Positions 11,696 through 23,807 of a DNA stretch of 64,000 bases are shown here, piece after piece (position 1 is the stretch's first letter; each line of letters begins with the position of its first letter). The notes under the pieces are model-generated. The model did no database searches and was not told the origin of the DNA. It saw nothing but the letters and a program-made list of their open reading frames with translations. Origin of the DNA: Ectocarpus siliculosus (lineage: Eukaryota; Sar; Phaeophyceae; Ectocarpales; Ectocarpaceae); contig FN648650.1 of assembly GCA_000310025.1 (NCBI GenBank), forward strand, positions 27,227 to 91,226, given 5' to 3'. The translations under genes and the position numbers were made by a program.

Positions 11696-14600
11696 ATGGC
11701 AGACCACGGAAGGCACGGCGGCGGCGAGCACGGCAAGCACGAGGGCGGCGGCGGGCGGGGAGAAGGCGGTAGGGGCCATGGGCACGAAGGAGGCAGGGGT
11801 GAAGGAGGAGGCCGCGGGGGCGGCAGGGGCCACGGGGCCGCTCACGAAGGCCCTGGTGGTGGTCGGGGTGGCGGCGGCGGCCGCGGCGAGCATGAAGGAG
11901 GTCGGGGCGGGCGGGGCGAAGGCCATGGGCCCGCTCACCACGGCGGCCCGGGCGGTGGCCGCGGTGGCGGCGGCGGTCGAGGCGAGCATGAAGGGGGACG
12001 GGGTGGGCGGGGTGAAGGCCACGCGCCCGCTCACGGCGGCCCTGGTGGTCGGGGTGGTGGCGGCGGTCGAGGCGAGCACGTGAGTCGGCCGCTGCTTTTG
12101 CTTGCACCGCTGTAGTCTATGTGCACGCGCGACGAAAATTGACTGCTGTCGGAGAAATCTCGAATTTTGGGAGCGGTTGAGCGGTTGAACATGAAACGGT
12201 GAGGTAACACACCCGCCGCGACATGATGTCAGGCACAACAGCCGCATCCCCAACCCCGTGTTCTATAAACTACAGTATATCATCATGCTCACGCTCGAGG
12301 GCGTGCGGGTAGCGTCAAGGCGTTTGCTCAGAGCGATCGATCCTTCGGCCGGGAGACCTCGGCTTTGAACACGACGTTTTACATTTGTGGAAACGGATAT
12401 GTACATCCGTGAGAAATCATGATTGCAAGAACCACAGGCCACAATCGGGGGGTTGTTTTTGTTTGGGGCCTTGGGTCGAGCAGGTGCCCTCTCTTGGGCG
12501 CCTAAGGCGTTGTCTTCAACTAACCCGTACATGCATCTCTGGTGCTTGGCTGGGGTACTGCTGTAGCTGCTTCGGCGATGACCGTACTCTGTTGTTGTCC
12601 ATCCCTCCCTCTGATACACATACAACGATCGAATCTTTTGCCGACCAGATGGCCTGTCCGGCCTCAACTGCTGTGTTTGAGCAAGTTTTTGTCCAACGAA
12701 GTGAAGAAAAAATCAGTGCAGTCTGTCCCCGTCGCCCCCCGCCCCGCCACTCCCCAGTGTGCGAGGTGCTGTAGTGCACTGCCGGTTTCGCTCTGACGCG
12801 CACCTCCCGCAAAAACTGCGGCCGCTACTGTACGTCAGAGGCTTGTCTGCGTTCTATTCGTCCGTGGATTTTCCCCTAGGACAGATTTCGCCGAACAAAT
12901 CACATTTGACCCCCTTGCTCCTTCACCAATTCCCGTGGTTACCTTTCCTCCGGTACCGTCGACCTTTTCTTGGTTTTCAGGGCGGCAGGGGCGGCCACCA
13001 CCACGGTGGCAGTGACTCGGTGAGTCTAGTCTTGATTCTACATGCACACTATCGTCTCTCTGGATATATCAAGGGCTCAAGACATAAACCCTGCCGAACG
13101 TTGCTTGGAGGATCTCTGTGTTGTGTGGGTTATCCGACGCACGCGCGACCACAAAGATCCGCGTGGTTCATGAACATCACAAATCCCGAGGTTGAGGATT
13201 GGCTGCAGCCGGGAGCAGTAGGGGGCAGGGGGGCAGGAACACGCTCATGCTGTAGGTTACGTTTTGTCGCTAAATCTCGCCGAGCGGGCGGGTGCTTTAA
13301 TTTTGCAATTGAAGTTTTGCTGGGGTTGAAGTTCTTTCGCGTGGCGTACAGCTGCTGGCGGGCATACACTTGATATCTTGAATGGGTAAAAATACTTTTA
13401 GGTTCATGTAGATTGTTTTCTTTTAAGAGTTGTACCGAAATCGGGGTTGCTATGCATACAGTAACACGTTGGTTGTTGCTCTTTCACTTGTTGGATTAAC
13501 TATTGCGATCTGCTTAGAAACTTTGTGGGTTGGTGTTATGGTCCTCTTCGTTGCTCTCTATTGCTCGCTTAAATTTGCTACTTGTAATTTTTTGGCAATG
13601 TTTTTTTTTGCTTCTGGTTCAACAGCTCATTGTTGTTTCCTGCTACTGTTGTAATGCTTGTAGTTGCTGCAACTGCAGCTGCAGTTGTTACATTTTTAAA
13701 GCACGCGTATTCTTACCTCTATTCGTAGGAATCTTCTTTGTGTTGTTCCTGTTCGGGACTGAGTTTAAGCCGACGGGCGGTGTGGCTGTGGCTGGTGTGG
13801 TCTGTTCCACCGACTCAGGCTACAAGTGCTGGGCAGCAGCTTCCAGCTCTCATCTTGTTGTATTGTAAGGAATGCGTCAGTCGTTGTTGCCCGGCACTAA
13901 AACGTGTGGCAACACCCCATCTATGTACGACAGGCAGATCTCGGACGGGTTTTCTGGCAATCAGCATTGTCAATAAACACTACAGAGCTTCTGCGGCTGC
14001 AATCACGCTTTCTGTCCCTCTGTTTTCGCTCTGTCGTGTTTCTTGTTTTCGACTACAGCTCTGTCAGGTTTTCTTCTGAAGAATTTAACCTGGTTTACGT
14101 TTTTTGTCTGTTGTGTGTGGTGTCGACCACGGCTCTCTACAGTAATTTGTTTTTCTCCTGAAGAATTCTGACTTGTTTGACTTGTTTCCGTTTCTTTTTT
14201 TCCGTTTTCAGGACAGCGAGGGGGATGACCCCAAGTTCCCCGGAATGTCGACGAAGGTGAACGAGGTCGCCAGGGCCTACCGCGACAAGCACAACATTCC
14301 CAAGGGAACACCCCTGTCCGCGGAACACAAGGTAAACGTAAACGTGAAGGGCACAGCGGCAAAGTTCGGAACGACACCCACGTTTACGCGGTCCTGTACG
14401 CGCGTACACGTGCGTGTGCTGTACACTGTAGTGCACTGAAAGGAACTCGCAAAGAACGGCGACAACCAACTCGAGATACGCCTCAAGGAGATGTGTCTTG
14501 TATCGATGTATGGAACGAAGCCCATGTAGTAGAAGCCCAGTGATCTCGGCGGTAACGTAGAGAGGGGGGCAGCAGACACGGGTTGTGTAACCCCCCCCCT

Positions 14601-14862
14601 TTGGGAAAAATCCTGCAATACAATCTGCAATCTGGCCAACAATAACGCATCCTCCTCCGTGCTACGGCGGACTAGAACAGTATGTTTGAAGCACGAGTCG
14701 CAGTGCCCGCAGAATCAGATCGTGTCAGAAGAGTTTAACGTACGTAGTCTCACTTTTTGCCTCCCCTCTTGCTGCCTGCCTGGTGCCTGGTGCCTGCAGG
14801 AGAAGCTGAAGGGCGTGCGCAGGGAGGCCCGCAAGGCCTTCCGCGAAGCTCACCCCAAGTAA
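11696..14862 (+). CDS. Gly/His/Arg-rich low-complexity protein with conserved C-terminal tail
   Basis: Four exons, all in phase 0: 11,696-12,079, 12,981-13,019, 14,212-14,331 and 14,800-14,862, giving 201 residues. The start ATGGC follows AAGA. Exon 1 is 128 residues of HEGGRG/GGGRGEH-type repeats, and exon 2 adds 13 residues (GGRGGHHHGGSDS). Exon 3 is quite different: DSEGDDPKFPG, then STKVNEVARAYRDKHNIPKG, a compact charged helix-like segment. Exon 4 is basic and helical (EKLKGVRREARKAFREAHPK). Splice signals are strong (CAG/GGC, TCG/GTGAGT, TTTTCAG/GAC, AAG/GTAAAC, CTGCAG/GAG). There is no signal peptide. The His/Gly-rich region suggests metal or nucleic-acid binding, but I do not recognise a family. 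The Ala-rich frame over exon 1 is a GC-rich shadow. Confidence 0.8.
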
Positions 14863-14882
14863 AACACACGTACGTGCGGGCC

Positions 14883-17640
14883 GACGGCTGATCTGACCTG
14901 ATCTGACCTGATCTGATCGAAAAACCAAGAAGCAACATCTGCGATTTCTTGAGCAGTATCCACGAGAGAGGTCGACGTTTGAGAGACAGCCACCTCGCTT
15001 GTTGTCGAGAGATGGAGATGATCAATTTTTCGTTTCGTTGGAACTATCGAGTCATGCGTTCGTCGCATGCTAGAGGCGTATGTTGCAGTGACGTGGGTTG
15101 AGTTTCGTCCATCCCCGCTTGCACGACGTCACGAACTTCGATGTTGGATGTTGGACTTGAAGTAAACTTTTGGCATATCAGCAGCAGTGACACCGTGCTT
15201 GCGGTGGTGGTGGGAGGTCCTGCTGCTGCCCGATGTTGCTCCAAGTACCCCGTGCAATCCGCACATGTAGCGTTGTCGGTTGCTTTCCATATTTGTTCTT
15301 GCACGGCGAGCTCAGCGGTATCGACTGCGGGCTACTTCTGTTTTTTCGAATTAGAACTACCTTTAAAGGTACAACTATTTGCGACCACTGATTTCGTGGT
15401 GCGAGGTGTGAGGTGATTTGATCCACGCCAACACTACCGTCAGCGGTAGATAGCTTCGGAAGGCGTTGGTTTCTCCGGCTGCGTGATAAAAAGGTAGGTT
15501 CATCAAGAGAGAAAATAGAAGGGTCTGTCCCTGGCTGGCAAGGTCGTGCCTGTTTATAGAATGCCGCGAAAAACCGTCGCTAAAACGGGCGAGGATAACG
15601 CAACCGGGGGAAGTCTAAGTTTTTTTTTTGTTCTTACTCTATGGGCAATGGCCTTTGTTCTATGTAGACCAAATTCCGCAGGAAGAAATACATTGTAGGT
15701 AAAACTTGAGCGCATCGTTGCATCGCTTGAGGTTGGTTAAGGGTTGAGCCGGCCGCCCTGATGGTCTGCTGTAGGGGGTACAGTAAGGTAAACGTCGAAA
15801 CTCTACGCGTGTGCTTGGTGAGAAAGAGCTCAGTTCTCGGGCGTGTGTCGCCTGTCGCTTGTATCTACAGCGTACTGTAGTCGTCTAAGACGCTTCTTCG
15901 TGAGTGTTCTTTGAGGGGAGGATGCTGAGCCCTTTTGGAGTCACAATTGAGAGGCACCATGCGCCGAGGTTGATGATTTTGCGACTACGGATGAGAGCCG
16001 CGAGGTCTTCGATAAGCTGATTGGGTCGGACACACCGACTGTACGGTGCACGACTTGAAGAGTTGCACATTCATACGTGAACGGACGTATCCGACCATGA
16101 AAAAAAAAGAAGGCCTCACGCGGCACCAAAGCTTTTTTTTCTCCCTACAATGCAGAAGGATATCCGAACTCGTGTCCTTTCGGTTTGAGACGCGGGGCAT
16201 GGGGTGCAAGCATATAGAGTTGTTTCCAGTGTCACGGAGGAATGCGCCAGAGCTTGACCCCGTCCATGGGCAACCAACGCGTGTGAAATGCGGGTAGTCT
16301 GCTGCTTTCCCCAGAGGGCGACATGGGGTGCAGTGGCGAAGGTGCTTCGCATCAGCAGAAGACACTCTTGACCCATGGAGAGAGGACGGGGGAGCACCTG
16401 TCCTCGACAACTGCAAGACTGGTGGTGCGGGTGTCAAGGGTTGTCAACCGTGCTTATGCCCCAACGTGGGCGACTGCATCTCCATCCCCCAAATGAAACG
16501 TTGGATTTTTACTTTTCCCTCGAGGGACAGAAATATTTGGTGTTCGCCAGAAATGACATAGATGGACCCGCACCAACCAAAGGGTTGGGCCAGATTCGTT
16601 AGTACAGAAGACTATCCGCACATACATCAACCCTGCCAACACATGCAGACTCGACATTCAACTAGGAGACTGTACCCAAACAAGCGGTGCTGCCCTGCCC
16701 TCGCCCCTGCGCTATGAACATCCCCTCGAGAACCTCTTGTCTGCGCTGTGCTACGGGCAGACCCTCTCCTACGCCACTTCGACCATCTGCCATCGACCCG
16801 AGCTCCGCAAACTAAATCCTTGGGTGACTGCGAAGTGTCAGGAGTCCTATTTTGTTGTTCTCTCCTCGTCGTCGGGGACAAGGAGAAGGAATGCGCCGCC
16901 AACCCTGATGACAACTCCGGCATCGAGATTTGGATACGCTACGACACGGTGTAGAAAGAGATGTATGTCCGCTCCGGCGGCCCAAGCAGTCGCTTGTTGA
17001 AATGTAATATGGCTTTATCTAGCCAACCAGATCGCAGCACGGGGTGCTCTAGGAGCAGCAGCCCCTTTGACGGTGTTCAGACCCACCACCACCACCACCA
17101 CCACCACCACCACCACCACCACCACCACCACCCCGTGAACTATGGTGCATTTCGCCCGTGCGCTGCGCATCTACGGTAACTAGTATGTATTATTCTCCAA
17201 GCAGCGGTGTTCCACCACAGAACGCCACACAATCTTCATAGCACACGTTCTTTGACATGAAACGAAAAATCTATTATAATATACCACCGCCTTCGTCCCG
17301 TTAACCACAAGTGTACCTCCTGCCCAAAGAGACTGCTGAATAACAAGAGTCTAGCATACATCTTAAAATGACAAATACACGAAAGCCATGCGTTGCTCCG
17401 AACAAACACCAGACTAAATTACAGACTGAAACGTCAGTGGTGCAGCCCCAAAGGACGTGCCAGACAAGCGGCGAGCGCTTGCCCCCCACGCCCTCCTCTA
17501 GAGGTTGTCACGTTGTTCATCCTCGTGGGCATCTACTTTAAACCTCAACGCCAGCCGCGGCAACCCTCGAAGATGCCGCTGGGGGCCTTCGCCTTACTCC
17601 CAACTTTACATTCTTGTGCCAAACATTCTTCTTGCGTTAC
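14883..17640. other. Intergenic region with a possible decayed exon fragment
   Basis: Mostly without supported genes. On the plus strand, 16,395-16,600 reads CQPCLCPNVGDCISIP in one frame and DFYFSLEGQKYLVFARND in the next. A one-base shift at a C run near 16,490 would join them. 16,885-16,954 ends a frame with SGIEIWIRYDTV and a stop, like a terminal exon. The GQKYLVFA word recalls netrin/TIMP-type modules, but the match is too short to name. A GATCTGACCT direct repeat lies at about 14,890-14,920 and a (CAC)n tract at 17,082-17,132. Confidence 0.3.
17082..17132. repeat. (CAC)n microsatellite
   Basis: About 17 uninterrupted ACC/CAC triplets, non-coding as far as can be seen. Confidence 0.95.
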
Positions 17641-17674
17641 TCCAGACACTCCGGTGCTACATAGCTATGTGTAC

Positions 17675-18411
17675 GACAGCAGCACCTCCGACAAGAAGCG
17701 AACCAGGCTTCTCTCCGAGAACTTCTCGGGGAAAACGAGGACAGGGCCGCCCGAGTGCACCTGGACCTCGTAGCTCTCCGACCTTGCCCTCAGCACCAGC
17801 ACGACGGTGCTCCACAGCCCCTGCAAGGGCAAGAGCATTGGAGGGCAGAAGGGAGCAGGACGGGTCTGCTAGTGGTGTACAAAGACGGCGGACAGGAAAT
17901 TGTCGACTGCGGCGGCTTCGGCGTTCGGGATGGGGAGCGGCGGGGATATTGGGAAGGGCCTTGCTCCTTTCGATGTGGGGTACAAGCAAGTGCGGTGCGC
18001 GTCTTCTGAAAGGGTAATGCTGGCAAAAAGCAGGGAAATTCGGCGGGAAAGGCAAGAACTCCCACGTGCGTCTTCTGATTCTGCAAAACTGGCCCATAGC
18101 GGGCAACGTCGGGGAAAAAAAAAAATGCTCACCCTATCGTGCAACTCCAAATGCTCGAAGTGCTTGACGAGGGTCTGGTGTAGCCGTAGCAGAGCTGCCG
18201 CCTCGCGGGACACCGGGACGCCCGCAAACTGCACCCTGCCGCTCCGCAAGAGATCGTCCACCTGCGATCAGATACATAACACCAACACGAACACCATATT
18301 AAAAACAATGAACTGTTTCTTCTAGACGTCATATTGCATCCTACCGGCCTAACCGAAACCCCACGACAGCAACAGCAGCCGCAGCCGCAGCCGCAGCCGC
18401 AGCCGCAGCCG

Positions 18412-18443
<32 letters not shown>

Positions 18444-21400
18444 ACAGCAAGAGCAGTAGGGATACTCTAAGAAGAGGAACGCAGAAAAGAACCTTAAGGG
18501 GTCGGGCCTTTCTTTCGTCGCTGGCATCGTTGAGAAACATGCCCCGTCCTTTGGCGGGAGAAAACGCCCAAAATGAATCCAGCCATAGAATATAGAACAA
18601 GAAACAGCACAACAACAGCAGCAGATGCCACAACATCAACACGAGAGGATAGGACTGGATGTTCCGCCGCCCACGGACACACAACTTCCTGTACCTTACT
18701 GTACCTTACTGTACCACCTCTCCGAACCCCAACCCTAACCCTAACTCTCCGATGCGGTTAGGGTTAACTCTCCGATGCGGTTAGGGTTAGGGTCAGGGTT
18801 AGGTCCGAACGTGTCGCCGTCGCAATCGGTAGTCGAGTCGAGCGCATTGAGACAGCGGCGTGGGTGCTCCATGCAGAGGCCGAAAACAGAAGGGGGTGTA
18901 GGGTGTAGCGCACTCACTCACTGACGATGACTCCCTCATCTACTCGCTTTACCAACGAGACCGAAGACGGCAACGAACGCTACCTATCGTGCATCACCCT
19001 AGTACAATGTATCAAACACGACAAAAAAAAACCGGGGCGTGTGCGCGTCGAAGATAATTTCATCTGTTTTAGGTTCTACCCTAATCCGAGTTCTTCGGTT
19101 CAGGGAGTCAAGACCGTAGGGAAGGCTGGATGATAAACGAGATGCCTGAAGAAGAGAAAAATCAAGCTTGATATCTGTGAGGGCAGCACCACTGTGCGCA
19201 ATCCCGGCCTCAAGCAGCTGTAGTAGACAAAGACACACTTCGCTATTGCAAACGCATCCGTGCCTACCATCGTCACCGTCTACGTCCCTCTCGACAACCA
19301 CACACCATTCCACACCACCAAGAACAAAACACAGGTCATGCCAATAAAAAAAACAACGCTCATGTAAGTACACACGACATGAAAAACTAACGCAGGCCAG
19401 CAGCACGCAGTGTTATACGGTAGATGACAACACATGACGCCCTTTTACAGATAGCGCCTGCACATGAGAAATTCTAGTTTTTGCCGAGGCTGGGGTTCTT
19501 ACTGTATTCCGAGGGTCATGCTACGAATGGTCGCTATATACGATTTAGTGCAATGTTTTTTAACCAGACTCGAAAATTGTACGTACTTCGTACTAAACTT
19601 TTCATGGTCGACAGCATGGCATGAGGTTCATGACTGCCAAGTTGTAGAGGGCCATACAGGGGCTCTCTGCATACACTCCCGTACCCCTCTCCCCTCACCC
19701 GTCGAGATCTCGCTTGCGAAGAAGCCTCGGCGCCGCCAAACCTTCTCGCCCCCTTTCCCCCACCGCCACCGAGCCCTCCCCCGAAGAAACCCGAACCGGC
19801 GCCGGCGTCCCACGGGTCGACATGGTGGTTGTCCCCCGCGTGCTCGATGGTGAGTTTGCGAAGCTCCTCGGAGGTAATCGTCGGCTCATCCCCTTGGTCC
19901 CGGTTGGTGGTTCTGGAGGCCCTGCGGTCATGTCGTTCAAGTTGGATTTTGTCAGGTAGATTTTGTACAAGGACCTTGAGGGTCCATTTTATTTTAGGAT
20001 ACTCGTTGTGGACAGGTTAGCGTGTGACGACGGGAATCGACCGCATCAAGAGATAGTCTATTATAGACTAGCGGACAGGTGGTATTGGGTGGAGAGATCA
20101 GAACGGTTTCTAATATGAAGACACCAACACCAACAGCAGCAGCAACAACAACAACAACAACAACAACAACAACGCATTGGCGTAGAAGGCCTGCGCCGGA
20201 GATCCTTAAGATCGTGTTGGTGTTGTTATTGTTGTTGGTGGTGTTAAGTTAAGTTTGTCTCTTCTGCTATTGTTGCACGGAAGAGATTAACGAAATTAGC
20301 ATCGCTTCGACAAGCAAACAGCCATCGGTGTTTCCGACCAAGTCGTGCTTAAGGTTTGGCTGCCGTGCTATTGGTTGGACCGAGAATAGGACTAGGTATG
20401 CATATCATGTTGTACTCGGTGTCTCGCTAACCCTCCGCCGCTAAGGTTCCTGTCGTTGTCATCACCGCCTATGCCGTCGTTGTCATTGCCGATGACATTG
20501 GTGCTGCTAGTGCTGCTGGTACGATGAGTCCCCGAACAAAACAAAACTTAGCATTGTTTGAATCCCCGTACCATACCCTAGGTAGATAGCGACAACCCAC
20601 CAGGTGGGAAAAGGAACCAATGCCCGATCCCAGGAGTCAACCCTTTGCATGCGTAGGTGTGTACAATTGTAGCCAAACCAAGCACCGTCGACCGATGTAG
20701 ATGCGTAGAAACATGGGTTTGGGGTGCAGAGTGTGTAGGGAGACAGAACGACAGCAGGGATACGGACCCGCAAGTCACCATCCACAAAAAAGAAGAGATA
20801 CATCACCAAGATGGTCTTTCATGCCGGTCAACAGTCATCGGCAATCGCGTGCCACGTGGCTCTCGGCATCGACCCTCCGCATCGCCTCGCATCTCTCACC
20901 TATGGCGCTACGATTATTCGGCGTACGACTTTGATTTCTAGAAAGTTGAAATCCTTTTTTGGGTAGATTAGCTGGTCTGCCACCACGGCAGGTTGCCGCG
21001 ACAGTCAGATGGTCAAGTATGGACATTTGGAGGTATTTAGGGGAGACCGGAACGGTTTTGACTGTGCAGACAACAACAACAACAACAACGGCAACGGCTG
21101 CAACAAAAACAACTGAGTGCTCCATCTGCGCCACCCTTTTCCATTTTCAAGGCGAGAAAGATCAGCGACCCTTGTTACCACGCGAACGAAAAGCACACAC
21201 AAAACACCAAAAGTAAGTTGAAAGAAGCGGCTCAAGCTATTACAGCATGCGGAACCTCGCCTCGGAGAATCCCAGGACACACAAAAAAAAAAACTTGCGC
21301 CTTTCAGCCAACCGAGGGCAAAACAATACACATCGGACTGCAGTATGAGTTTTGGAGGTGACGTGCTGCTTGCATGCGGCGCTGTTGTATCTCTGCAAAC

Positions 21401-22121
21401 GAGAAAACAACGAGAAGCTCCAACAACCTGTGTGATTGCAAAGTCGATGCATAACACCAGAGCCAACGCACCAGAGATCTGATTACTAGATAAAGGTAAC
21501 AGAAACTTTGCGGCATTCGCTGGTGGCAGGCCGGTTGCCTTTGGTGCAGTGTCAACGGGGCAGGCAACTCGTGGAGTGACCGTCGCCTCTCAACCAGGCT
21601 GCCGAACTACAGTAAAACTTTTCCAGGTTCTGGAATGTGCCTTGGCTCCATCCCTCCACGTCACGTTTAAGCCGTTATTCGAGGACATACTCCTGTTCAG
21701 CGAATAGGGTAACGCACCACGCCGACGTACGGTCTTTTGGGGTTTGGGCTAGCCCCCACCTCAAACAGCCAACCAAGCGACCAATCCAATCACCCACCGT
21801 TCCGTCCGAATGCCATCTCGAGGCGCCCCCCCCCTCCTCCTCCTTCTGCCCACTCCGAACGCCTCGCCGTAGAAAGCTTCTTCCGTTCCCCCCTCCCTCA
21901 CCCTCACGCCGTCCCCAATCGCCCTCCTCGCTTGCTCATCTTCTGTCTCCTGGTTACCACCGCCAGCATTCCCGTGGTCGTAGCCGACCGATGCCCGTCG
22001 CAAGAGCCCGTCTAGCTGCCGGCGGAGCTGCCCGCGAAGCGATCCCGAGGGGTCGGAGGAGAGCGTCGGGGGAAACCTGAGCTCGGCGCTGAGCTCCACG
22101 AGCGAGCTGCTGCTGCTGTTG

Positions 22122-22152
<31 letters not shown>

Positions 22153-23333
22153 TGCCGCTGTTTGTTGTATCATTTCTGCCCGATTGCCGCCATGCTTTGT
22201 CGGCGTTGTTGTTGGGGCCGGCGTTGTCGGACGGGGAGGGGTTCTGCTTGTGGTGGAAGAAGGTGAGGGAGTAGAACGAGGCCACCGTCGGGGGCGGCGC
22301 CGGCGACCTTACGCTACCGCTGCCGTTGGCCGGTTTCGCTCCGGCAGCCCCTGCCTCCAAGGCCTCCGCAGCGTCAATCAGCGTGTTGAGGTCCTGCCAG
22401 GTAACAACGTAAAAATACTGTGTGTGTGTGGACACGTCAAATACACAGACAGGTGTGGCGGGGTTGGTCGTATGGTGCAGGCTCTGCTGCAAACAAAGGC
22501 TGCTGCATCTCGAAGCCAGAGGAAAAGTAGCGAAAAACACATGGGCTACAGCTGCAGCTGCTGGGTATACATTCGAGCGTTGCTGTTACGAAAGCAGCGC
22601 GTTTTCGACTGCTGCTAGCACATTAACTTTTTTGTCTCCACCATCAACTTTAAAATTTCAAGTACAATCAGTGCACCCGGTGGTACCTCTACACCTGGTG
22701 CTGTAGACCTTGCAGACCAAGAAGTCCCCTGAATCCATCAAAGAAAGGCAGCACTCGGCAGCACTACTTCGGGAGGCTAAGCGTGCTCCAGTGCTGCTGT
22801 GGGTTTTCCAGCGTGATAGATCATCATTCCCTGGAGCGAGGATGGTGCGACAGCACTCGACAAAGAGCCAGCGTAGAGCCACCAAAACTTATTTTCTTTT
22901 TCTACTGCTGTAATCCCACTCGCGTAGAGGCGACTTTCAGCTTCAAGCCAAGCAGACATCACCACCCGCTACGCACCTTCAAGGACTTGGAGTTAGTGCT
23001 GGCCACGTCGGGAGGATACTGTCCGAACATGTCGGGATGCACGAGCTTGATGAGCGGCATCATCCGCTTGCGGACACTAATACCCACCCCGCCGCTGGCG
23101 GCGGTAGATGTAGACAGCGCTGGCAGGCGGAGGAGCAGCTCGGGCGTATCCTTGCACGCGTTGCGGCCGCGGGAGCAGCGGCACCCATTGGAAGGAAGCG
23201 AGGGTGCCCCCTTCCTTGTTCTCATCAAGACAGCTCGCATCGCATCGGACCTTCTTGCTGTGTTTGATGTGAGATGGCCGAGGGGGCACCACGGCATCAC
23301 CTTGCACCACCACGCGGGAGGGGGAAGCCGCAA
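17675..23333 (-). CDS. TCAIM-like mitochondrial protein (DUF4460/DUF4461 type), multi-exon
   Basis: The first recognised exon ends at 22,977 (donor AAG/GTGCGT) and carries RMMPLIKLVHPDMFGQYPP then NSKSLK. The next starts at 22,393 (CAG/GAC) with DLNTLIDAAEALEAG. Together these match the HPDxFGQ...SLKxLN pattern known from the N-terminal DUF4460 domain of TCAIM (T-cell activation inhibitor, mitochondrial). Later exons: 19,921-19,699 (EELRKLTIEHAG, then a Gly-rich stretch); 18,261-18,133 (43 codons, phase 0; VDDLLRSGRVQFAGVPVSRE); and 17,820-17,675 (GLWSTVVLVLRARSESYEV then GGPVLVFPEKFSERSLVRFL), which fits a C-terminal DUF4461-like domain. Before HPDMFGQ the protein is Arg-rich with few acidic residues, consistent with a mitochondrial presequence but not proof of it. 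A Ser/Asn homopolymer lies at about 22,100-22,165. One or more exons, the true start and the stop remain uncertain. The family match is by motif only. Confidence 0.6.
18363..18460. repeat. CAGCCG/CAGCAA microsatellite
   Basis: A compound triplet/hexamer repeat, probably in an intron of the TCAIM-like gene. It produces false poly-Leu, poly-Cys and poly-Arg frames on the minus strand. Confidence 0.9.
18729..18806. repeat. Interstitial telomere-like repeats
   Basis: CCCTAACCCTAACCCTAAC is followed by two copies of CTCCGATGCGGTTAGGGTT and further TTAGGG units. The C-rich strand precedes the G-rich strand, which is not the order expected for a head-to-head telomere fusion. Confidence 0.75.
20121..20252. 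repeat. (CAA)n / (GTT)n inverted microsatellite pair
   Basis: CAACAGCAGCAGCAACAAC... is followed about 45 bp later by GTTGGTGTTGTTATTGTTG, forming a potential hairpin. No gene is seen around it; it lies within the large intron between the 22.4 kb and 19.9 kb exons of the TCAIM-like gene. Confidence 0.7.
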
Positions 23334-23599
23334 GTCATCCCCCTAAATTATGAAAGGAGGCGTGTTGAGGAACACAGTCTCGCCACACAATGAACGGCGA
23401 CTGTAGACGGTAGCCTATCAACATACATGATATTCTACCCGAAAAATGATATGCACCCACAGGGACGCATACATGTATAAGCTTTGTGATTTGCTCAAGG
23501 AATTTGGATTATTAGAAAAAGCGACAAGAAAGATATATAGTTGTTTTTTAAGTAATTATTAGTTATTTTTTGGGTACAGAACCGGCCCGCACTTAAGAA

Positions 23600-23740
23600 C
23601 CTCTTATTTGGAGCGAGGCTCGCTTCTTGTTGGCTGCCCCAAGCCGAGCTCAAGTTCTTATTTGCCAGGTTCTTATTTCGTCGTCAAGTTGTCTCCAGAA
23701 ACGGTGTTCTTGTTCTTATTTCATCATCGATTGCTCAATT
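23600..23740. repeat. Subterminal TTCTTA(T) repeats, left end
   Basis: GTTCTTATTT-type words occur several times just inside the left TIR (for example around 23,655, 23,669 and 23,710). Matching words, TTCTTAAC and TTCTTACG, occur inside the right TIR (27,677-27,780). They are candidate transposase-binding sites. Confidence 0.5.
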
Positions 23741-23807
23741 GGTGCACTACTCAACTGCACTCGAGGCAGAGTTTCATACCCGCAAACTCCCCCCCATGGG
23801 GCAACTG

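Noticed and set aside
11199-12083. 294-codon plus-strand Ala-rich ORF
   Set aside because: Another frame of the GC-rich Gly/His exon; it lacks compatible splicing with the downstream exons, whereas the Gly/His frame joins them in phase 0.
17505-18017. 170-codon plus-strand ORF, Arg/Pro-rich
   Set aside because: Overlaps exons of the TCAIM-like gene on the minus strand. Part of it (17,870-18,010) remains ambiguous and was not assigned to either strand.
18729-18806. Telomere fusion scar
   Set aside because: The order is C-rich then G-rich strand, opposite to a head-to-head fusion, and only a few units are present.
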